A stretch of 7,430 bases of DNA. Source: an uncultured Lachnospiraceae bacterium (GTDB lineage: Bacteria > Bacillota > Clostridia > Lachnospirales > Lachnospiraceae). Positions 4,698 to 7,430 of the stretch are shown here, piece after piece (positions within the stretch are counted from its first letter, which is position 1; each line of letters opens with the position of its first letter). The position numbers were made by a program, and so were the translations under genes. The notes under the pieces are model-generated. The model was given only the letters and a program-made list of their open reading frames with translations. It was not told where the DNA came from and searched no databases. The stretch covers positions 1-7,430 of the forward strand of contig CAUCOL010000088.1 in assembly GCA_958444395.1 (NCBI GenBank). Reading direction: 5' to 3'.

Positions 4698-6428
4698 ATG
4701 AGAAGAGGATTCAAACAAAAAGCAGTTTCTATGTTGTTAGCTACCAGTTTGGTTGTTGGATCTACAACAGTTATGACTGGATGTAATAACAGCAAAAAAG
4801 CGTCAAACGACGGCCCGGTTACCCTGACGGTATACAGTCAGGTAGCCAACTATTCAGGACTTCAGACAGGTTGGATGGGAGACCTCCTTCTTAAGAAGTT
4901 CAATGTTAAGTTAAACATCGTACCAGAGTCAGACGGTATTTTCCAGACAAAGATGGAGAATGGTGACTTAGGTGACATCGTTATCTGGGGCGGTAAGATG
5001 GATCAGTATTCACAGGCAGTTAAGGCTGGTCTGTTATACGATCTGGAAGAGGATGACCTGATCAACGAAGAAGGTAAGGATATTGTAAACACAATGTCTG
5101 ATGCACTTCAGCAGAACCGTAATATCACATCTAAGGTAACAGACGGTGAAGATGATACACTGTATGGCTGGGGTAGTGAGCTGGCTACTTCTAATGAAGA
5201 TCATAAGTCATTCTTCTATACATGGGATACACGTTGGGATCTGTATAAGAAGTTAGGTTATCCTAAGGTTAAAAATCTGGACGAGTATGCTTCTATGTTA
5301 AAGAAGATGCAGGAGTTAGATCCTAAGGATGATGCAGGTAATAAGACATATGCCGTATCCTTATGGCCAGACTGGGATGATGCAATGGTTATGTATGCAA
5401 AATCCACAGCAACAGCTTACTATGGTTATGATGAGTTAGGTATCGGTCTGTACGATCCTGCTACAGGTACATATCATGATGCATTAGAGCAGAATGGTCC
5501 ATATCTTCAGATGCTGAAATGGTATAATAACTTATATCGTGAGGGCTTACTGGATCCTGACTCAATGACACAGACATATGATCAGATGCTTGAGAAGGTT
5601 CAGAACGGTGGTGTACTGTTCTCTATCTTCAACTATTCAGGACAGCTTGCATTTAACAGTTCTAAGCATCTGAAAGCCGGTGAGTATATGTATTGTATGA
5701 AACCGGAAGAGGCTTCACCTATCGTTTATGGTCTGAGCACACTGGGTGCAAACTACATCACATCCATCGGTGCAAATACAGAATATCCGGAGCTGTGTAT
5801 GCAGATTCTTGACTACTTCTGTACACCGGAAGGTTTCATGACAATGACATATGGTCCTCAGGGCGAGTGCTGGGATTATGACAAAGATGGTAACACATAC
5901 CTTACAGATTTAGGTGAGGAGTGCCATAAGTCTAGTAAGACAAAGATGACAGAGCATGATGGTACATTCCAGGATGGCCAGATGCAGATGGCAGTTTCTA
6001 CATGGTCTGTAGATTCTCCAAACCCTGATTCTAACGGTGAGACATTTAACTGTGATTACTGGAAGAGCAGAACAGATGAGACAAATACAAAGATCCAGAA
6101 GGATTGGAAGAAGTTCACAGGTTGTGAAGATAGTAATTCATACTTCGAGCAGGGTAAATATACACTGTCTCCGGGAAGCACATATACTATGAGCACAAAG
6201 TCTGATGACTTAAAGACTGTTTGGAAACAGGTTACAGACTGTATCAAGACTGAGTCTTGGAACGCTATTTATGCTAAGTCTGATAAAGAATTTGACAGCG
6301 TAGTAGCTAAGATGGTTAAGGATACAGCCGGATATGGTTATGATCAGTGTCTGAAATGGTCTCAGCAGGAAGCTAAGACTCGTAAGGCAGCTGAGGATGA
6401 AGCAGCTAAGATTACAGCTTCTAAATAA
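4698..6428 (+). CDS. Extracellular solute-binding lipoprotein of an ABC transporter (family 1, probably carbohydrate)
   Basis: A 576-residue lipid-anchored binding protein that would capture a solute outside the membrane and pass it to an ABC permease. The N-terminus is a lipoprotein signal: basic RRGFKQK (2-8), hydrophobic core (10-25) and lipobox VMTGC, with Cys29 as the acylated residue, followed by a Ser/Asn/Lys tether. The mature part opens with VTLTVYSQVANYSG (41-54) and contains LGDIVIWGG (91-99), LLYDLEED (112-119), and a late block YGPQGECWDYDKDGNTYLTD (385-404) like that of the large LplA-type polysaccharide or oligosaccharide binders of Clostridia. Nine further cysteines all lie between 333 and 551. 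No permease or ATPase gene adjoins it, and it has its own promoter and terminator, so partners are encoded elsewhere. GGGGGA (4686-4691) six bases before the ATG supports the start. Codon choice (Gly GGT, Thr ACA, Arg CGT or AGA only) differs from its neighbours and suggests strong expression. The ligand cannot be told. Confidence 0.92.
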   Translation: MRRGFKQKAVSMLLATSLVVGSTTVMTGCNNSKKASNDGPVTLTVYSQVANYSGLQTGWMGDLLLKKFNVKLNIVPESDGIFQTKMENGDLGDIVIWGGKMDQYSQAVKAGLLYDLEEDDLINEEGKDIVNTMSDALQQNRNITSKVTDGEDDTLYGWGSELATSNEDHKSFFYTWDTRWDLYKKLGYPKVKNLDEYASMLKKMQELDPKDDAGNKTYAVSLWPDWDDAMVMYAKSTATAYYGYDELGIGLYDPATGTYHDALEQNGPYLQMLKWYNNLYREGLLDPDSMTQTYDQMLEKVQNGGVLFSIFNYSGQLAFNSSKHLKAGEYMYCMKPEEASPIVYGLSTLGANYITSIGANTEYPELCMQILDYFCTPEGFMTMTYGPQGECWDYDKDGNTYLTDLGEECHKSSKTKMTEHDGTFQDGQMQMAVSTWSVDSPNPDSNGETFNCDYWKSRTDETNTKIQKDWKKFTGCEDSNSYFEQGKYTLSPGSTYTMSTKSDDLKTVWKQVTDCIKTESWNAIYAKSDKEFDSVVAKMVKDTAGYGYDQCLKWSQQEAKTRKAAEDEAAKITASK

Positions 6429-6470
6429 TCAGAGTCAGATTTAAAAAATCAACCCATCACAGGATGGATC

Positions 6471-6509
6471 AACAAGCCGCATGGTTCGTAAGAATCATGC
6501 GGCTTGTTT
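6471..6509 (+). terminator. Strong hairpin terminator after the solute-binding protein gene
   Basis: AACAAGCCGCATG (6471-6483) pairs perfectly with CATGCGGCTTGTT (6496-6508); the stem continues with one G-T pair and three more pairs to a GTAA (GNRA-type) tetraloop at 6488-6491, about 17 pairs in all. The T-run after it is short (TTGTTTA), so termination may be partial, or the hairpin may mainly protect the 3' end of an abundant mRNA. Two small hairpins precede it (6438-6450 and CCATC/GATGG at 6454-6467). Confidence 0.78.
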
Positions 6510-6512
6510 AGG

Positions 6513-6538
6513 TTAAAGGAAACTTTCGTTCCCTTTAA
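6513..6538. repeat. Imperfect inverted repeat in the lipoprotein-dnaE gap
   Basis: TTAAAGG (6513-6519) pairs with CCTTTAA (6532-6538), and after one mismatch AAC (6521-6523) pairs with GTT (6528-6530). It lies between the terminator at 6471-6509 and the palindrome-related copy at 6546-6568. No function is evident; it may be a back-up terminator stem without a good T-run or part of the same dispersed repeat. Confidence 0.4.
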
Positions 6539-6545
6539 TTATATA

Positions 6546-6568
6546 AAAACTGGTTTTGCCCTTTGTTC
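6546..6568. repeat. Second, degraded and inverted copy of the 130-160 palindrome
   Basis: On the reverse strand this segment reads GAACAAAGGGCAAAACCAG then GTTTT-like sequence, matching the left arm and flank of the palindrome at 130-160 apart from one extra A and a shorter loop. On the + strand, 14 bases (CTGGTTTTGCCCTT) are identical between 146-159 and 6550-6563. The second arm is missing its GCCC part. Two related copies in opposite orientation about 6.4 kb apart suggest a short repeated element, though chance cannot be excluded. Confidence 0.45.
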
Positions 6569-6599
6569 CTTTTTAGAAAATTTGCGGCGGTTGCTTCTC

Positions 6600-6628
6600 T
6601 TTATCCCGGACAGGATTTGTGTTAAAAT
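6600..6628 (+). promoter_or_regulatory. Promoter of dnaE, extended -10 type
   Basis: TGTTAAAAT (6620-6628) is an extended -10 element (TG, one base, then TAAAAT at 6623-6628). The region 17 bases upstream reads TTTATC (6600-6605), a weak -35, as is common with extended -10 promoters. The start would be near 6635, leaving a leader of about 106 bases before dnaE. The position after the lipoprotein terminator supports separate transcription of dnaE. Confidence 0.55.
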
Positions 6629-6644
6629 AATAAAAAGTGGATCT

Positions 6645-6706
6645 GCACAACGGACATGCGATGTACGAACAGCATGAAAGCATCAGAAACATAGTGTTCG
6701 TTGTGC
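6645..6706 (+). other. Foldable 5' leader of dnaE
   Basis: GCACAACGGACA (6645-6656) can pair with TGTTCGTTGTGC (6695-6706): 12 pairs with one G-T, enclosing 38 bases. Inside, CATGC (6655-6659) can pair with GCATG (6672-6676). A competing pairing uses CGAACA (6666-6671) with the same TGTTCG (6695-6700), so the two folds exclude each other. No T-run follows, so it is not a plain terminator. The leader lies between the predicted dnaE start site and its ribosome site. I do not recognise it as a known riboswitch class. Confidence 0.5.
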
Positions 6707-6740
6707 CGGTGGAGGAAAATAGAAAGAGACGAGGACAGAT

Positions 6741-7430
6741 ATGGGATTTACACATTTACATGTACATACAGAGTATTCCTTGCTGGATGGTTCCTGTAAG
6801 ATTGGAGAATTGGTACATAGAGCCAAAGAGCTTGGCATGAAACATTTGGCGATTACAGATCACGGAAATATGTATGGTGTGATAGATTTTTATAGAGAGG
6901 CAAGAGCAGAAGGGATCAATCCGGTAATCGGATGTGAGGTGTATGTAGCACCTGGTTCCCGTTTTGACAGAGAGAATGCAAAGGGAGAGGAGCGGTATCA
7001 TCATCTGGTACTGCTGGCAGAGAATGATCGGGGCTATGCAAATCTGATGAAGATCGTATCCAGAGGATTTACGGAAGGTTTTTATTATAAACCGCGTGTT
7101 GATATGGAAGTATTGGCACAGTATCATGAAGGGATCATCGCATTGAGTGCCTGTCTGGCGGGGATCGTAGCAACGAATCTCAGACAGGGGCAGTATGAGC
7201 AGGCGAAGAAAGAGGCACTGCGTCTGTCAGAGGTATTTGGAAAGGATCATTTTTATCTGGAACTGCAGGATCATGGAATTGCCGATCAGCAGACGGTTAA
7301 TCAGGGCTTGCTGCGGATGAGCCAGGAAACGGGACTTGAACTGGTGGCGACGAATGATGTGCATTATATTAATGCGGAGGATGCGGAAGCACATGATATC
7401 TTGCTGTGTATACAGACACAGAAGATTGTC
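6741..7430 (+). CDS. dnaE: DNA polymerase III subunit alpha (DnaE), N-terminal 230 residues; 3' end outside window
   Basis: DnaE is a replicative DNA polymerase; in Gram-positives it works with PolC, chiefly extending primers on the lagging strand. The reading frame stays open from ATG 6741 to the window end (230 codons; the full protein is usually above 1,100). All that is visible is the N-terminal PHP domain: HLHVHTEYSLLDG (5-17) with His7 and His9, then ITDHGNMYG, GFYYKPRVD, ALSACLAG and ATNDVHY near residue 210. These histidine and aspartate motifs are the metal-binding ones, so the PHP domain looks intact and may have proofreading or pyrophosphatase activity, as reported for some bacterial DnaE. 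AGGA (6732-6735) five bases before the ATG supports the start. The gene has its own promoter and a structured leader. In many Clostridia dnaE follows the whiA-HPr genes directly, often with pfkA after it; here two surface-protein genes intervene. Confidence 0.95.
   Translation, partial: MGFTHLHVHTEYSLLDGSCKIGELVHRAKELGMKHLAITDHGNMYGVIDFYREARAEGINPVIGCEVYVAPGSRFDRENAKGEERYHHLVLLAENDRGYANLMKIVSRGFTEGFYYKPRVDMEVLAQYHEGIIALSACLAGIVATNLRQGQYEQAKKEALRLSEVFGKDHFYLELQDHGIADQQTVNQGLLRMSQETGLELVATNDVHYINAEDAEAHDILLCIQTQKIV

Noticed and set aside
4527..4718. 63-codon - strand frame over the lipoprotein promoter
   Set aside because: Covers a near-consensus promoter on the opposite strand and a terminator edge, with no ribosome site; low-complexity AT-rich translation.
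6637..6840. 67-codon + strand frame overlapping the start of dnaE
   Set aside because: Runs in another frame over conserved PHP-domain sequence and lacks a ribosome binding site; the first part is the structured leader.
6756..7127. 123-codon - strand frame opposite dnaE
   Set aside because: Antisense to conserved DnaE sequence, with no support of its own.

Overview
The window looks like chromosome from a low-to-moderate GC Gram-positive anaerobe of the Clostridia, most likely a Lachnospiraceae-type gut bacterium. The reasons are the Firmicutes-type rapZ-whiA-HPr/crh gene cluster, strong purine-rich ribosome binding sites, a BspA-type leucine-rich-repeat secreted protein, and a large family-1 solute-binding lipoprotein. 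The family and genus are inference from gene content; no search was run.

Layout. Positions 1-59 are the 3' part of a tRNA-Arg(ACG), followed by a strong intrinsic terminator (65-98) and a perfect palindrome (130-160). A tightly packed block on the + strand follows: murB (217-1134, cell wall precursor synthesis), rapZ/yvcJ (1131-1991, 4-base overlap), whiA (1994-2944, 2-base gap) and a small HPr-family gene (2978-3238), closed by a terminator at 3254-3290. The HPr-like protein carries Glu where the phosphorylatable His15 should be but keeps Ser46, so it is better read as a Crh-like regulator than as a sugar-phosphotransferase carrier. yvcK, which sits between rapZ and whiA in Bacillus, is absent here.

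Two separate single-gene units follow, each with its own upstream region and terminator: a secreted BspA-like LRR protein (3440-4381, terminator 4485-4528) and a lipid-anchored ABC-transporter solute-binding protein (4698-6428, terminator 6471-6509). The latter has a good promoter and a codon choice typical of heavily expressed genes, and no permease or ATPase gene lies beside it. The two genes share an A-rich 12-base motif upstream. They look like surface-function genes placed between an otherwise housekeeping cluster and dnaE.

The last part (6741-7430) is the start of dnaE, the replicative DNA polymerase III alpha subunit, running off the window after its PHP domain. It is preceded by an extended -10 promoter and a 5' leader that can fold. 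All recognisable genes are on the + strand. I see no CRISPR array, insertion sequence, phage gene or defence system. The most interesting points are the His15-to-Glu HPr paralogue, the isolated surface-protein genes with shared upstream motifs, the inverted palindrome copies at either end of the block, and the dnaE leader.
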